A stretch of 64,000 nucleotides of DNA from Pseudomaricurvus albidus (GCF_018863235.1 NZ_JAHKRS010000009.1:117311-181310); one strand, 5' to 3'. Shown: positions 44,853-54,853, counted from the stretch's first letter. Translations and numbers: made by a program. The notes: generated by a model not told the origin, from the letters alone.

Positions 44853-45749
44853 TTACAGGGCGTTGCTGAGAGGATCTGGTGAACTGAAATTGATGATTTT
44901 ACGCTGTCTGTCCAGTTCCAATAGGAAATTGACGTGTGCGGGCAGGGTTTGCAAGGTGTTTTCTGTGATTCGCTGATAGTGCTGCACAAACCGTTGAATT
45001 TCCTCTCTGGACATCAAGCCCTTCCCCGTACTCTTCTGTTTGAGCTTTTCTTCCTGTTCCACCCGCCAGTTATAGACACATTCGAAAGAAGGGGCCTGTA
45101 ACATGATTTTTACATCCAGTAGCCGAAACAGCTCGCGATAGCCCAGTTGCAATTGAGCATTGACGTAGTGTCGCCAATTGCCTTCCGGGTCTTCTTTTTC
45201 TTCCAGTGCATTGACCGGATCCACCAGACTGCTCATGGGTTGTGCTTCCGAACCAACACACCAGCCTTCCAGGATGACAATATCGACAGGGGCGTGACGT
45301 GAATCCCACTGATGTTGAGGTGCTCGATCATCCTGTGCTTTGTCAAAGCGGGGGATGGCTACGTTTCTGGAACTCTTGGTCAGTGCCCTCAGGGTATCCA
45401 GGGCGAGGCGAATGTCATGTGTGCCGGGCACGCCACGAGTCAGTAGCAGAGGGTGAACATCGGCCGCCAGTTTTTGACGCTCAGCTTTCGTCAGGTAAAA
45501 GTCGTCGATCGAGATGGCTACAGTATTCAGCTCAAATTCGGTATTCCACAGGGTTACCAGGGCATCCGAGAGGGTTGTTTTACCGGATCCCTGCGAGCCA
45601 TTAACCCCAACAATCAAAGGGTGTGCGTCATTTTGGCGCTTTTTGGCCAGGGCTTGCGCTATGGGGCGAGCGTAGTTATCGATGGTGTCAATGTACTGAG
45701 CGGGCAGTTGGTGGCGTTCAAAAAATTGATGCAAAGCAGACTGTTGCAT
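44853..45749 (-). CDS. P-loop kinase, probable D-glycerate 3-kinase family
   Basis: The 298-residue protein has a Walker A GVNGSQGSGKTT near residue 48. The metabolite-kinase segment SIDDFYLTKAERQKLA lies near 80, RGVPGTHD near 105 and VILEGWCVG near 158. These are shared by the plant-type glycerate kinase (GLYK), related to phosphoribulokinase and uridine kinase. The likely reaction is phosphorylation of D-glycerate to 3-phosphoglycerate, but the substrate is not proven by sequence. It is monocistronic and convergent with the nrt operon. Confidence 0.75.
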   Translation of the reverse strand: MQQSALHQFFERHQLPAQYIDTIDNYARPIAQALAKKRQNDAHPLIVGVNGSQGSGKTTLSDALVTLWNTEFELNTVAISIDDFYLTKAERQKLAADVHPLLLTRGVPGTHDIRLALDTLRALTKSSRNVAIPRFDKAQDDRAPQHQWDSRHAPVDIVILEGWCVGSEAQPMSSLVDPVNALEEKEDPEGNWRHYVNAQLQLGYRELFRLLDVKIMLQAPSFECVYNWRVEQEEKLKQKSTGKGLMSREEIQRFVQHYQRITENTLQTLPAHVNFLLELDRQRKIINFSSPDPLSNAL

Positions 45750-45867
45750 AAAAGGAATGTCCCTATGTCGGTCTTTTCATTAGTATACTGAACCTTAAAA
45801 GGCAGAACACTTGTAAAGCCTGAGCAATATTTGTACCGGGCTGAGTGCCCACCAGAGGAGCGGTTTG

Positions 45868-47346
45868 TTGGATAGTAAGAATAGTATTGAGCCCGGAGTC
45901 GATTTGGGCGATCGTCCGGATATCCCTCTGATTGTTGCCTGCTTTCCTCTTATCTTTCTGGTGGCGACGCTGAGCCTGAACGTCTTTATTTTTGGCGATG
46001 ATGCTGTGGGCGGTTCAAATCAGGTACTTCTGATGGCCAGTGCGGCTGTGGCGTCCATACTGGCAGTTTTTTTTCATACCTCCTGGCAGACGATTGAAGA
46101 GGGCATCTGCAACAGTCTGAAAATCGCCATTCCCGCCATGTTGATCTTATTAATGGTTGGGGCTTTGTCCGGGGCATGGCTGCTGTCTGGCGTCATACCC
46201 ACAATGATCTTCTATGGGTTGCAGTTACTCGATGCCAGTTGGTTTCTGGTATCTGCTGTTATCATCAGCGCAATTGTTGCCTTGTTTACCGGCAGTTCGT
46301 GGACAACATCAGCTACCATCGGTATTGCCCTCATGGGAATCGGTAAAGTGCTGGGGATTTCTCCGGGACTGGTGGCCGGTGCGATTATTTCTGGGGCGTA
46401 CTTTGGCGATAAGATGTCCCCGTTATCGGATACGACCAATCTGGCGGCGGCTGCCACGGGTACTGAGCTGTTCACGCATATCCGCTATATGATGCTCACT
46501 ACCATCCCTTCTATTACCCTGGCGCTGTTGGTGTTTGCGGTGTTGGGCGCTGGTGTTACGGAGCCAGCTGGTTTGGAATCTGATGCGATTGCCGTGACTT
46601 TGCAAGAGCATATCAATGTCTCTCCGTGGTTATTGCTGGTACCTTTATTGGTGCTGGTGATGATTTTGCGCAAGGTACCGGCTCTGCCTTCACTGTTTGC
46701 CGGAGTTGTGGCTGGGCTGGCGTTTGCATTGCTGTTTCAGCCTGAGCTGATTCGCACCATTGGTCGTGAAAACAGTGGGACAGAAGAATTTCTTCTCTAT
46801 CGCGGTATCATGCAGGCCTGCTTCGGTGATGTCGCAATTCAAACGGGCAATCCCGTATTGGATGAACTGTTAACGTCTGGTGGTATTTCCGGCATGCTGG
46901 GAACCATCTGGCTGATTATTTCAGCGATGATGTTTGGTGGGGCTATGGAGGCTTCCGGTTTTCTGCAGCGCATCACTCAGGTATTGATCAGCAGGGCCAG
47001 GTCAATTCTTGGTCTGGTCGCCACCACCGCAGGTACTTGTGTATTCAGTAATGCAACTACGTCTGACCAGTATCTGTCCCTTGTAATACCCGGGCGTATG
47101 TTCACCGCAGCCTACCGCGAGCGTGGTTTGGCTTCACAAAATCTCAGCCGGACTCTGGAAGATACCGGTACGGTCACTTCGGTGTTGATTCCCTGGAATA
47201 CCTGTGGAGCCTACCACGCCACGGTTCTGGGTGTGGCGACGCTCAGTTACGCGCCATTTGCCTTCTTCTGTCTGATCAGCCCGTTTATGACGTTGCTGGT
47301 GGCCGCCACGGGTTATCGGCTGGTGAAGTTACCGCAGAGAGGTTAA
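45868..47346 (+). CDS. nhaC: Na+/H+ antiporter, NhaC family
   Basis: Membrane antiporter of about 492 residues and roughly eleven helices. The NhaC hallmarks are FTGSSWTTSATIGIALMGIG near residue 138, SGAYFGDKMSPLSDTTNLAA near 173 and FSNATTSDQYLSLVIPGRMF near 395. It supports sodium export and pH balance, as expected in a marine organism. Two adjacent TTG codons (45865, 45868) could start it; AGAGGAG ends 7 bases before the second, which is preferred. Confidence 0.88.
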   Translation: MDSKNSIEPGVDLGDRPDIPLIVACFPLIFLVATLSLNVFIFGDDAVGGSNQVLLMASAAVASILAVFFHTSWQTIEEGICNSLKIAIPAMLILLMVGALSGAWLLSGVIPTMIFYGLQLLDASWFLVSAVIISAIVALFTGSSWTTSATIGIALMGIGKVLGISPGLVAGAIISGAYFGDKMSPLSDTTNLAAAATGTELFTHIRYMMLTTIPSITLALLVFAVLGAGVTEPAGLESDAIAVTLQEHINVSPWLLLVPLLVLVMILRKVPALPSLFAGVVAGLAFALLFQPELIRTIGRENSGTEEFLLYRGIMQACFGDVAIQTGNPVLDELLTSGGISGMLGTIWLIISAMMFGGAMEASGFLQRITQVLISRARSILGLVATTAGTCVFSNATTSDQYLSLVIPGRMFTAAYRERGLASQNLSRTLEDTGTVTSVLIPWNTCGAYHATVLGVATLSYAPFAFFCLISPFMTLLVAATGYRLVKLPQRG

Positions 47347-48206
47347 GTTGGCGACGGTTTTAAATCCCCGTCTCTCAGCAGGTCCACAACCGGTTGCAGT
47401 GATGGTGTGAGTGTCGAGGTGTTGCTGAATACAGCAAAGACCTCGCGACTGACACTGATAGCCCCAGTAACCGGAAAGACCTGTCGCTTCTCAATGTAAG
47501 GCGTTATCAGGGCTGTCGGAAGAAAGGCTGATCCTCCGTGTGACAGTAAAAACTCCAGAGCAATGTGACTCTGGGCTGTGTGTAATACAGGGATGACAGG
47601 TTGGGGAAACAGTCGGGCGTGTTGCAGGTTAAACGCGGTGCCCCAGTCGACAAAGATATAGCCCGTTCTGGCCAGGTCTTCTGGCGTCATCTCGGCTTCG
47701 CTGGACACCAGCACCAGTTCAATTTCTCCGATCTTAATCGCTTCCAGTTCAGCCACCTGGGGTGGGTCAAGCACCACAATCATATCCAGTCGGCCAGCCA
47801 GCAATGCACGGGTCAGTTCCTGAGCGGAGCTGATTTCTGTTCGCAGGTGAAGCCCTTCTATGGTTGCGGCCAGCCTGGGCAGGGCAGCCTGCAAGAAAGT
47901 GTCCCAGAGGTTCGAGGTCCCGCCCAATGCCAGTTGAATGTCCTGGCCTTCCGAGACTGCCACATCCTGTAGTGCGAGCTGCCAGGAGGCGAGGATGTTC
48001 TCGGCGTGAGGCAGCAATCGATCGCCGGCGGAGGTCAGCAGGATATTGTTGCGCTCGCGGGTAAACAGCGGCAGGCCAATGATCTCTTCAAGTTGGCGAA
48101 TCCTGAAACTGACCGCAGATTGGGTTAAAAACAGGTTCTCAGCAGCCTGTCCAAAATGCCGGGTTCTGGAGACTTCAAGGAAGGTTCGGAGCAGTTCTGT
48201 GTTCAT
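47343..48206 (-). CDS. hdfR: LysR-family regulator HdfR
   Basis: The 287-residue LysR regulator begins MNTELLRTFLEVSRTRHFGQ AAE, nearly identical to E. coli HdfR. The winged helix reads LTQSAVSFRIRQLEEIIGL. A LysR substrate domain follows from about residue 90. HdfR represses flhDC in E. coli (family knowledge); its role here is not shown. It is divergent from maoP, the E. coli arrangement, and its stop overlaps the nhaC stop by four bases. Confidence 0.85.
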   Translation of the reverse strand: MNTELLRTFLEVSRTRHFGQAAENLFLTQSAVSFRIRQLEEIIGLPLFTRERNNILLTSAGDRLLPHAENILASWQLALQDVAVSEGQDIQLALGGTSNLWDTFLQAALPRLAATIEGLHLRTEISSAQELTRALLAGRLDMIVVLDPPQVAELEAIKIGEIELVLVSSEAEMTPEDLARTGYIFVDWGTAFNLQHARLFPQPVIPVLHTAQSHIALEFLLSHGGSAFLPTALITPYIEKRQVFPVTGAISVSREVFAVFSNTSTLTPSLQPVVDLLRDGDLKPSPT

Positions 48207-48361
48207 TGGGGGGTATATCCCGCGAGATCGTTACCGAGTGTTTCAATCAATTCTGTTTATCGAAACTACAAAAAAAAGTCATTGTACAGGCAAAAGTGGT
48301 GTAAACATAATCGCGGCAACAGGGCCTGTCTGGGTTTTTTTAAACAATCTGGGTGAACACT

Positions 48362-48721
48362 ATGACTACACAATCACAGGATTTTGATCAAAAGGGGCGC
48401 AAGTTCTGGGGAACTGATCACTTCCCATATGGTTTTGCCAGAAGTGGTGAGTTCACTCGAGAGCAGGTGCAATTACTGGAAAATCACGGCTATGCCTATC
48501 AGGCGCTGGCTTTGGGGGAAAGATCTCCCCAGACCCCTGAAGAAGAGGACTTTGTGAAGTTCTGCCAGGGGGAAAAAGACCCGCAGACCAAGCATGAGAA
48601 GGTTTGGGATCGGTTTATGAAAAAATCCAGCCAGCGCGTTCTCTTTGTCTCGTTGGGCGCCAGCTCTAACGACGACGATGGTGCCAGTATGGCATCTTAT
48701 GATGATGTGGAAGATTTCTAA
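48362..48721 (+). CDS. maoP: Macrodomain Ori protein MaoP (DUF413/YifE)
   Basis: Small DUF413 protein of 119 residues. FWGTDHFPYGFARSGEFT and QLLENHGYAYQALALGERSP match the YifE/MaoP core; the Asp/Ser-rich acidic tail is typical. In E. coli MaoP acts with the maoS site to limit long-range contacts in the Ori macrodomain (family knowledge). The ATG at 48362 sits after GGGTGAAC; a GTG three codons earlier is possible. The divergent hdfR neighbour supports the assignment. Confidence 0.86.
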   Translation: MTTQSQDFDQKGRKFWGTDHFPYGFARSGEFTREQVQLLENHGYAYQALALGERSPQTPEEEDFVKFCQGEKDPQTKHEKVWDRFMKKSSQRVLFVSLGASSNDDDGASMASYDDVEDF

Positions 48722-48789
48722 CCCAAGACGTCAGCGGTTGTTCTTGCGGGAAGGGTGATCGAATCCTCTGATCGTTCGTCCCGCACGCC

Positions 48790-48816
48790 TCTCAAAAGAG
48801 CCTGATTTATCAGGTT
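48790..48816 (-). terminator. Possible terminator after the RegA-type regulator
   Basis: On the minus strand CCTGAT and ATCAGG pair around AA, followed by CTCTTTT. It starts 10 bases past the regulator stop. The stem is short. Confidence 0.45.
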
Positions 48817-48823
48817 GCCTCAA

Positions 48824-49360
48824 TTATTGCCTGACCGGACGCTTCTGTAATTTTCGTTGCAGTGTACGTCTGTGCATTCCCAGCGCCCGGGCGGTGGCTG
48901 ATATGTTGCCATCGTTTTCGCCCAGCACCTTCTGAATGTGCTCCCATTCCAATCGGCTAACGGAAGGTGGTGTGGCCTGAATTTCAGTTTCATCATCACC
49001 GTCGCTGCTTTCAAATGCCTGCAAGATGTCGTCGGCGTCGGTGGGTTTACAGAGGTAGTGATGAGCCCCCAGTTTGATCGCCTCTACCGCAGTATTAATG
49101 CTCGAATAGCCGGTCAGGATGACGATCATCAATTCCGGTTGTAGGTGCTTGAGCTTGCGAATCAGAGGCAAACCGGACTCGTTGGCGATTTTCAGGTCCA
49201 GAACGCAGCGATCCATGGCGTGCTTCTCGCACAGCGTCAATGCCTCGGCGCTGTTGTGCGCTTCAAAGACTTCGTATCCTCGACGCCGGAAGGCTCTGGC
49301 CAGGACATGGGTTAGCGTGATGTCGTCATCTACAACCAGCAGTTTTAAGGATTCTGACAT
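48824..49360 (-). CDS. regA: Redox response regulator, RegA/PrrA/ActR family
   Basis: The 178-residue regulator has a receiver domain with acidic pair VVDDD near residue 10, phospho-acceptor Asp in CVLDLKIANESG near 55 and the switch Thr/Lys in LTGYSS and CKPTDA. A Fis-type helix-turn-helix closes it (NDGNISATARALGMHRRTLQRKL). This is the global redox regulator family RegA/PrrA/RoxR. It lies 3 bases downstream of the sensor kinase gene and is co-translated with it. Targets here are unknown; the adjacent copper-type receptor is a candidate. Confidence 0.9.
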   Translation of the reverse strand: MSESLKLLVVDDDITLTHVLARAFRRRGYEVFEAHNSAEALTLCEKHAMDRCVLDLKIANESGLPLIRKLKHLQPELMIVILTGYSSINTAVEAIKLGAHHYLCKPTDADDILQAFESSDGDDETEIQATPPSVSRLEWEHIQKVLGENDGNISATARALGMHRRTLQRKLQKRPVRQ

Positions 49361-49363
49361 ACC

Positions 49364-50662
49364 TCAGGCGTCCTCTGTGGTGGCGGTTAACGGCAAACTC
49401 AGAGTGGTCAGAGTACCTTTTTCGGGATGCTGCGACAGACTGACGACACCCTCATAGCGCTCAATGGCTGCGCGTGTTAGAAATAATCCCAGCCCACGTC
49501 CCTGACCTTTATCAGACACAAAGGCTTTGCCGAGATCTTCCGCAATGGCCGGGTCGATACCGGGACCTTTGTCGTGAATGGCAATGGTCAGTTTTTGATG
49601 GGTCCAGTAAACCTGTATATCAATCCCGATTGGCTCGGCATCGGCCGCGTTATTGAGCAGATTACTGATGGACTGGGCAATGGTGGGTTGCCAGCGAACC
49701 TGAACATCCGGGGAGTCCGCATCAATATGGATATTGGCTTCGACTTCGGGACGCAGCAGTAACCAGTCATCAATAATTTTGCTGCAGTGTTGTCTGACGC
49801 TATAGGTTGGCAAAATCCCGTCCTTGAGTTCGCTGGCCTGTTGATTCAGTTTGCGTAAGGTATCGGAACAGTGCGAGACCTGTGTCTGCAACAGATGTAA
49901 ATCCTCTTTAAGCTCGGAAGGGGAGTCGTGCTCCGACTGCATTTCGTGCAACAGGGTTTTGATGGTGGTTAAGGGGGTTCCCAAATCGTGGGCGGTACCG
50001 GCAGCCAGTGTGGCAACAGCCATTAGCTGTTCGTCACGCAGTTTGTCTTCACGCAACTGCGCGAGGGTGGCGTCCTGCCGACGCAGTGAGCTGGCCATGG
50101 CGAGTACAAAATAACTGATCAACAGTGCACTCAGTAGAAAGTTGATCCACATTCCGATGGTGTGGATGCTAATGGCGGCTCCATGATTTTGGTGCACTGA
50201 AGCCGAATGCCCCTGGGGTGCAATATCTGGCAGGGGAATTTTGAAAAAAATCAGACTGGTATAGAGCGCCAGAGAGATCAGTACCAGTAGCCAGGTAAAA
50301 TGTCGGGGCAGTGTGGCCGCAGCAATACACAGGGGTACCAGATAGTAGGAGACAAACGGGTTGTCGCCGCCACCGGAAAAAAACAAAAGCAAGCTTAAGC
50401 CCAGTACATCAATCAGCAGCTGAGTGAAAAATGCCAGCTCTGATGCACTGTGAGAAATATGCAGTAAAACCAGAGTGGCAATGGAAATCAGAGTCAGGCC
50501 CGACACAACCATCAGTAATGATCGGTAAGGCAGCGGAAGATGCAGCTGCCAGAAACAGTAACCCAGTGCCGTACAGATCATCAGCAGGAATAACCCGCGA
50601 ATCAATAACAGGCGTCGCAGGTTTTCTTCGGGGGCAGAGGCGGTAAATTTAAAACTGTTCAT
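49364..50662 (-). CDS. regB: Redox sensor histidine kinase, RegB/PrrB/RoxS family
   Basis: Membrane sensor kinase of about 432 residues with six helices (about 18-200). It carries the RegB quinone-binding heptad GGGDNPF near residue 90. The H-box is GTAHDLGTPLTTIKTLL near 217, and the ATPase domain has NLLNNAADAE and DKGPGIDPAIAEDLGKAF. The redox-active Cys near the H-box of RegB (in the hairpin EEARCRAI-type region) is not evident, so it may sense only through quinone. The ATG at 50662 is chosen; a TTG at 50686 is possible. Confidence 0.9.
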   Translation of the reverse strand: MNSFKFTASAPEENLRRLLLIRGLFLLMICTALGYCFWQLHLPLPYRSLLMVVSGLTLISIATLVLLHISHSASELAFFTQLLIDVLGLSLLLFFSGGGDNPFVSYYLVPLCIAAATLPRHFTWLLVLISLALYTSLIFFKIPLPDIAPQGHSASVHQNHGAAISIHTIGMWINFLLSALLISYFVLAMASSLRRQDATLAQLREDKLRDEQLMAVATLAAGTAHDLGTPLTTIKTLLHEMQSEHDSPSELKEDLHLLQTQVSHCSDTLRKLNQQASELKDGILPTYSVRQHCSKIIDDWLLLRPEVEANIHIDADSPDVQVRWQPTIAQSISNLLNNAADAEPIGIDIQVYWTHQKLTIAIHDKGPGIDPAIAEDLGKAFVSDKGQGRGLGLFLTRAAIERYEGVVSLSQHPEKGTLTTLSLPLTATTEDA

Positions 50663-50719
50663 GGCGGTATCATAAGCGACTTTCAACCCCGTCCCTAGTG
50701 TTAAGCCGCTGTGAGTCTG

Positions 50720-52825
50720 TTACCAGTGATAGGTGAGCCCCAGCAGCAGGCTGCGTCCCGTACCGTAGAGCCGCTGGCCGACGGCAATATCGTCGTTGCC
50801 GCTGATTCGGTTGTAACCTGCCAGATGATCCTGGTAGCGTTTGTCCGTGAGGTTGTCGATGCCTGCCCGTAACTGCAGGGCCTGAGTCATGTCGTATGTG
50901 GCGAACAGGTGTAGCAGACCGTAACCGGCAGTTTTGGCTTCCTCATTGTAGGCAGAAACATGATGTTGCTGGTCAAACACTTCGCTGATCAACTGCATTT
51001 TCCACTGGTTTTGCTGATAGTTGAGTGCCAGACGATGGTTGAGGGGGGCAATTCGGTACAGATCGTCACTGCCGTCGGTGCGTTTGCCGCGAACGTAATT
51101 CAGCGTGCCGGATAAGGACCAGTGAGGATTCAATTGCAGTCCGTATGACAGCTCACCACCATAAAGTTTGGCGTCAATGTTGTTGTACTGCAGGGCCGGT
51201 TTTCCATTGCTCATCATACTGGCAAACATGGTGATGGCGTTGTCTGTCATCATGTCGCCACTGGGTTGATAGGGGGTGCCCTGAATGTAATTGTCGACAT
51301 CGCGATAGAACGTTTGCAGGGAAATGAAACCCGTGTCGCTGCGGTAATCAACGCCCAGATTCAATTCGTCAGAGGTTTCGCTGTCCAGATCCAGATTCCC
51401 CAAATAGGTATAACCGTCGGCCAGACCTCCGCTGGATTGCAGGGGTAGCCAGAGATAGCGTTCCTGGTAGGAGGGTGCTCGCTGTTTGCTGGCAAGGCTG
51501 GCATTAAGGCTCAGGGCTTCATTGATCTGGTAGGAAGTTTTGAACACAAGGTCGCGATTATGGTCAGTGATTTCACGGTCGCTGTTGTTGAAGCTCATAG
51601 CCAGCCTATTGGCCATGTTGGTCATCATGGTCATATTCATCATGCCATTCATACCACTGCCCAGGAAGGCTCCGATGTTGTCGGCGTCCATGGAAACCTT
51701 GTTGTAACGCGCCCCCAGTTCCCAGCTGAAATTACCGTGAGTTTGTTGCCATTCGGCAAAGACTCCGGTGATATTGCGTTCGGCATCGTTGAAATTCAGG
51801 ATTTCAAACATGGCCATATCCGGATTGGTGATCAGGGCGCTGTGTTCGGTTTCCGAGCGATCTACGCCCATACGAATCAGGCCACTGTCCAGAGGCAGGG
51901 TGGCCATTAATTTATGCATCAATTCGCGGCCGCTGGCCTGTGTATGGCGGGGTCCCATCATGGGTTGAGGTCGCAGACTGTAGTTATCCATACCGTGGTC
52001 TACATCGGTATAGCTGCTGTTCCAGGAAAACAGAATGCCCGCAACTTGAGTGGATGCATTGAGGCTGGCCAGATTCGTATCAATGGATGTGATGTCCATG
52101 GGCAGGGCGGGGGTGCCTGAGTCTTCGGTATTGTTTTTACCCACTTTGAGATTGAGCTGGGTGTTACCCTGTCGATAACCGTAGAACACATCATTGCGCT
52201 GGCGTTCGTAAGCGGTGCCGTCAAGATCGCCACCGGAGAATGTACTGTCATCAGCGTGGTCATAGCTGCTGCTGAATCCCAGTTTGTGATGTCTGTTGGC
52301 GCCTGTGAGCTGAACGCTGGAACTACTGCCGCGGTTTTGGCTGTTCCAGATGCTGTGGATGCGGGCATCCAGTGTTGCCTGATCGCTGTCGGTGAAGTCG
52401 CCCTGATAACTGGTGGCATCGATTTGCCCTCCAAGCGTTTCCTGTCCCTGACTGACCGAGGCCGTACCACGGGTAATCTCCAGACCGTCGAGTTGAGATG
52501 CGGGGATATAGGACAGTGGTGTGTCCATGGCATTGGGGCCGCCGCTGATAATGCTCGCTCCATCAATCGACACATTCACACGGTCACCGGACAACCCGCG
52601 GTACTGGGCGATACCCGTCAGCCCGCCATTGCGATTAACGGCCGCTCCGGGCAAGGTTTTTAACGCTGCGGCGCTGTCTGCCGCCTGAACGTCTTCCACA
52701 TTCAGGGCATGGCTCGCGTTGAGCGGCCAGGACTTCTCTTCAACGGATACGATGGGCAAAGACTCTGCCTGAGCTGGCAGGTGGGCAATCAGAATACCGG
52801 TGGCGAGCAGACTGCGTGTGAGCAT
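50720..52825 (-). CDS. TonB-dependent receptor, Met-rich, probably copper (OprC/NosA-like)
   Basis: Outer-membrane receptor of about 701 residues. The ATG at 52825 follows AGGAAG and gives a signal peptide ending in PAQAES. Plug landmarks are YRGLSGDRVNVSIDGASI, then SQLDGLEITRGTASVSQGQE. A loop near 51600-51660 encodes GMNGMMNMTMMTNMANRLAM, with further Met/His near PQPMMGPRH; such clusters suit Cu(I). There is no Cys in the mature protein, so a Cys-containing copper site of the P. aeruginosa OprC kind is absent. The C-terminus ends in Trp rather than Phe. Copper specificity is inference. Confidence 0.7.
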   Translation of the reverse strand: MLTRSLLATGILIAHLPAQAESLPIVSVEEKSWPLNASHALNVEDVQAADSAAALKTLPGAAVNRNGGLTGIAQYRGLSGDRVNVSIDGASIISGGPNAMDTPLSYIPASQLDGLEITRGTASVSQGQETLGGQIDATSYQGDFTDSDQATLDARIHSIWNSQNRGSSSSVQLTGANRHHKLGFSSSYDHADDSTFSGGDLDGTAYERQRNDVFYGYRQGNTQLNLKVGKNNTEDSGTPALPMDITSIDTNLASLNASTQVAGILFSWNSSYTDVDHGMDNYSLRPQPMMGPRHTQASGRELMHKLMATLPLDSGLIRMGVDRSETEHSALITNPDMAMFEILNFNDAERNITGVFAEWQQTHGNFSWELGARYNKVSMDADNIGAFLGSGMNGMMNMTMMTNMANRLAMSFNNSDREITDHNRDLVFKTSYQINEALSLNASLASKQRAPSYQERYLWLPLQSSGGLADGYTYLGNLDLDSETSDELNLGVDYRSDTGFISLQTFYRDVDNYIQGTPYQPSGDMMTDNAITMFASMMSNGKPALQYNNIDAKLYGGELSYGLQLNPHWSLSGTLNYVRGKRTDGSDDLYRIAPLNHRLALNYQQNQWKMQLISEVFDQQHHVSAYNEEAKTAGYGLLHLFATYDMTQALQLRAGIDNLTDKRYQDHLAGYNRISGNDDIAVGQRLYGTGRSLLLGLTYHW

Positions 52826-53072
52826 GGAATCTTCCTGAATCAATGAGAGCTGGTGACCTGCTCCGGTTTCTCTGAGCAAATTGGTCTCAGAGGGAGGGCC
52901 GATGTTAAAGAGGTATTTTACGTCAGGGGGTGGAAGCCGAGGATGCGACACATTGTCGCAGTGGGTATTGTCCTGATGGATACGGTTCGACAGCAGCGAA
53001 TTCAGTCTCTGTAGCCAATCTGTGTTTTAATAGCGCCCGCTTTTAAACCTTAATCAACATCCCGGATTATTT

Positions 53073-54431
53073 GTGAAGCAGTCCGTCTCTTTTACCGAAG
53101 GCCCTGTCGGGCGTCAGTTGACCCTTATGGCTCTACCCATGGTGTGGGGGCTTCTGGCCACCATGTCATTCAATGCGGTGGATACCTTTTTTGTTGCCCA
53201 GCTGGGCAGCGATTCGCTGGCAGCCATGAGCTTTACCTTTCCGGTAGTGATGTTAGTCACCAGCATGGCCATTGGACTGGGCGCGGGGACCTCATCGGTG
53301 ATGGCACGACGCCTGGGCACAGGTGACGTGAACGGAGCCCGTCAAATGGCGGGTGATACTTTGTTACTCAGTTTCATCCTGTCGCTGGGCATGATGGCTC
53401 TGGGGCTGGCGACGGTGGAGCCATTGTTCCTACTGTTGGGGGCCGAGCCGCACCTGTTGCCACTGATCTCGGATTACATGACGATCTGGTATCTCAATAC
53501 CCCGTTTGTCATTGTCCCCATGGTGATGTCTTCCATGATGCGGGCAACGGGCAACAACAAGTTTGCCGGCCTGTTGATGCTGATTTCCGCGCTGGTGAAT
53601 GTGGTACTGGATCCGCTACTGATTTTTGGCTGGGGGCCGATTCCTCGGCTGGAAATTGCCGGAGCGGCCTGGGCGACGGTGATTACCCGAATCGGGATGA
53701 CCCTGGCCTCGTTCTATTTTGTCGCGAGCAAGCTGAACCTGATGGCCTGGCCACACCGGCAGTGGGCTGGTCTGATATCCTCCTGGCGTGCGGTGTTACA
53801 CATTGGTTTACCGGCAATGGGTACCAATATGATTATCCCGCTGGCAGGCGGCATAACCGTGGCGCTGGTGGCCAGTCATGGAGTTGATGCTGTGGCTGGA
53901 TTCGGGGTAGCCATGCGCATTGAACCGGTGGTGTTGATAGCTTTTTATGCGGTCTCAGGTGTCATTGGCCCCTTCCTTGGACAAAATATGGCGGTTCAAT
54001 ATCACGCGCGACAGCAACAGCTATTGAGCACTGTGTTGAAATTCAGTCTGGTCTTTGGCTTGATTTTAGCGCTGCTGCTGTGGTTTTCAGGTAGGGTCGT
54101 GGTGTCCTGGTTCAGTGATTCTGAGCAGGTCATTGATGTCGCTGTTGCTTATTTGAGCATCGTGCCCCTCAGCTATGGCTGCGCAGGGCTGGTCATGTCC
54201 GTATCGGCGGGCTTCAATGGGTTGGGGCACCCCATGCCGGCGATGATGATCTCTGTATTGCGGGTTCTGGGCTTGTATTTACCCCTGGCTTTGGCCGGAC
54301 AGTGGTTGTGGGGGCTAACCGGGCTGTTTATTGCCACTGCGAGCTGTAATGTCGTGATGGCGATATTGGGGTATTGGTGGTTGTCCTCGTATTTGGGGCA
54401 GGTTCAGGCTCAGCTAGGTTTCAGTGATTAA
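53073..54431 (+). CDS. MATE-family multidrug/metabolite efflux protein
   Basis: Twelve-helix exporter of 452 residues starting with GTG. The opening EGPVGRQLTLMALPMVWG and the segments MRATGNNKFAGLLMLISALVNVVLDPLLIFG and AGFGVAMRIEPVVLIAFYAVSGVIGPFLGQN are typical of the NorM/DinF superfamily. MATE proteins exchange sodium or protons for cationic drugs or metabolites. The substrate is unknown. It is divergent from the receptor gene with about 250 bases between them. Confidence 0.88.
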   Translation: MKQSVSFTEGPVGRQLTLMALPMVWGLLATMSFNAVDTFFVAQLGSDSLAAMSFTFPVVMLVTSMAIGLGAGTSSVMARRLGTGDVNGARQMAGDTLLLSFILSLGMMALGLATVEPLFLLLGAEPHLLPLISDYMTIWYLNTPFVIVPMVMSSMMRATGNNKFAGLLMLISALVNVVLDPLLIFGWGPIPRLEIAGAAWATVITRIGMTLASFYFVASKLNLMAWPHRQWAGLISSWRAVLHIGLPAMGTNMIIPLAGGITVALVASHGVDAVAGFGVAMRIEPVVLIAFYAVSGVIGPFLGQNMAVQYHARQQQLLSTVLKFSLVFGLILALLLWFSGRVVVSWFSDSEQVIDVAVAYLSIVPLSYGCAGLVMSVSAGFNGLGHPMPAMMISVLRVLGLYLPLALAGQWLWGLTGLFIATASCNVVMAILGYWWLSSYLGQVQAQLGFSD

Positions 54432-54853
54432 TTCACTGACCGCTTCTTTCTAAGATCAAGTCGATGTTCTGAAGTGCTCATTGTTGTAATCACTGCACAG
54501 TTAAATATGCTATTGCTTGTTAAGTGGGTTGCACTGTTTGTGAAAACCGAATTCCCAGTGAGTGTGGGTTAAAGGGCGCACTTGCTACTATATTCAAAAC
54601 AGAATGATGGGGCGTCCCCTGAGGGTAATTTGAGTGTTGGGCTGGCTACTCGAGATACGCAAGGTGTGTTTAAATATAAGTTTGGGCCTGCTTATATCTT
54701 TAAATTAAAAAGAATAAAATACACGATGGGTGCAGTAAGTCATTGAACAATTTTCCTGTGGCAAGGGTTGTTCGTGAGTTCCTATTCTTCAATTCTAACC
54801 CAATAGATAATATCGCAGGTTAAACGAAAGTAACCTTACTACAAGGAAAGCAT
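54432..54853. other. Promoter region of the type I secretion operon
   Basis: AT-rich 422-base gap. The inverted repeat ATATAAG (54674-54680) / CTTATAT (54691-54697) with a GC-rich loop stands out, with flanking TAAA/TTTA also symmetric. It might be an operator. No gene or further element is recognised. Confidence 0.45.

Noticed and set aside
48745..48785. GC-rich inverted repeat TGCGGGA/TCCCGCA after maoP as a terminator
   Set aside because: The 27-nt loop and absence of a T run make it weak; it may only be a 3' structure.
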